A stretch of 7,649 nt of DNA from Candidatus Competibacteraceae bacterium (GTDB lineage Bacteria; Pseudomonadota; Gammaproteobacteria; Competibacterales; Competibacteraceae), in contig JAAUQA010000141.1 of the NCBI GenBank assembly GCA_012032855.1, forward strand, positions 1-7,649. Reading direction: 5' to 3'. The stretch's first letter is position 1. Every line of letters begins with the position of its first letter. Under the pieces are notes generated by a model. The model was not told the DNA's origin and did not search any database. It worked only from the letters and a program-made list of their open reading frames with translations. Both the position numbers and the translations under genes were made by a program. This document shows positions 7,450-7,649 of the stretch, in pieces.

Positions 7450-7479
7450 CGAACGTCTGTGCCACACGGCCAGACTTCG
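7450..7479 (+). terminator. Strong bulged hairpin just after the exported-protein gene
   Basis: CGAA-(c)-GTCTG-(t)-GCC, loop ACAC, GGC-CAGAC-TTCG forms a 12-bp stem with two single-base bulges on the 5' side. It starts 3 bases after the TAA. The position fits a 3'-end structure that stops transcription or protects the message. No T tract follows, so it is not a standard Rho-independent terminator. Confidence 0.4.
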
Positions 7480-7502
7480 AATCAAGACAATTGTTCAAAT
7501 AA

Positions 7503-7538
7503 TCCCCCTGCCTACTCAATATCCCCAATTTGCGGGAT
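7503..7538 (+). repeat. Intergenic repeat copy 2, downstream of the exported-protein gene
   Basis: The core at 7521-7538 is ATCCCCAATTTGCGGGAT, differing from the copy at 6695-6712 at two loop positions only. It is preceded by TCCCC (7503-7507) and CCTAC (7511-7515), as in copy 1. The ATCCC/GGGAT inverted ends are kept. Both copies lie outside genes in the same orientation, about 826 bases apart. Confidence 0.5.
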
Positions 7539-7583
7539 GCAAAAATCAAGCCTTTTCATGTAATCTGTTCAACAACATAACAA

Positions 7584-7601
7584 CACACGATTCACACGAT
7601 T
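7584..7601 (+). repeat. Tandem pair of a 9-bp unit
   Basis: CACACGATT occurs twice without a gap, within an A- and C-rich stretch with no gene. It could be a paired binding site or chance. The rest of 7539-7649 shows nothing I can name; the window ends in AT-rich sequence. Confidence 0.35.
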
Positions 7602-7649
7602 AATGACCTGGGCGAGTGATTTGAATTACCCCTTTAATTAGTCTTTTTA

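Noticed and set aside
7476..7486. TTCGAATC resembling a tRNA T-loop
   Set aside because: No acceptor, D or anticodon arms can be fitted around it; it is part of the 7450-7479 hairpin and its flank.
7211..7603. A 130-codon + strand frame overlapping the exported-protein gene and running into the downstream gap
   Set aside because: The other frame has a coherent protein with CDRCSP and RWYHEPTG; this frame is Arg-rich and lacks pattern.
1..7649. CRISPR array, insertion sequence, integrase, toxin-antitoxin or defence cluster
   Set aside because: I found no regularly spaced repeats, no transposase or integrase motifs and no small two-gene toxin cassette on either strand.

Overview
The window looks like an ordinary chromosomal stretch of a gammaproteobacterium. 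By eye the G+C content is close to half. The proteins have the flavour of gammaproteobacterial methanotrophs (Methylococcales), but that lineage guess rests on remembered protein similarity only and is moderate at best.

Layout. (1) Positions 1-543 hold the 3' half of aroC (chorismate synthase) on the + strand. (2) Convergent to it, about 556-1165 on the - strand, is a small predicted three-helix membrane protein whose frame is broken once. (3) Divergent from that, about 1371-3237 on the + strand, is one large signal-transduction protein (cNMP-binding fold, two CBS domains, DUF294 nucleotidyltransferase, DUF294 C-terminal domain), split over three frames by two single-base losses. (4) Convergent to it, 3291-3926 on the - strand, is an intact isochorismatase-family cysteine hydrolase. 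(5) Divergent from that, 4087-6673 on the + strand, is a two-component pair: a NarL/LuxR-type response regulator followed after one base by its likely partner, a 7TMR-DISM-like histidine kinase broken by three single-base losses. (6) Positions 6748-7446 on the + strand encode a small exported protein with an IPT/TIG-like N-terminal domain and two CxxC pairs. It is flanked on both sides by copies of a short repeat and followed by a strong RNA hairpin. Positions 7447-7649 show no gene.

How the genes fit together. The clearest functional unit is the regulator/kinase pair: the kinase carries an extracytoplasmic jelly-roll-like sensor, seven further membrane spans, a signalling helix, an HPK7-type H-box and a HATPase domain, and the regulator ends in a LuxR DNA-binding domain. 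The targets cannot be told from the window; the divergent hydrolase gene and the exported protein downstream are candidates by position only. The other genes look like independent transcription units.

The most striking global property is six single-base frame disruptions in three genes, all repaired by one base and most of them in homopolymers, with conserved protein on both sides of every break. I read this mainly as uncorrected indel errors in the source assembly, with recent gene decay as the alternative. I see no convincing new defence system, mobile element or CRISPR array. The least explained elements are the lineage-type exported protein and the repeat and hairpin around it.
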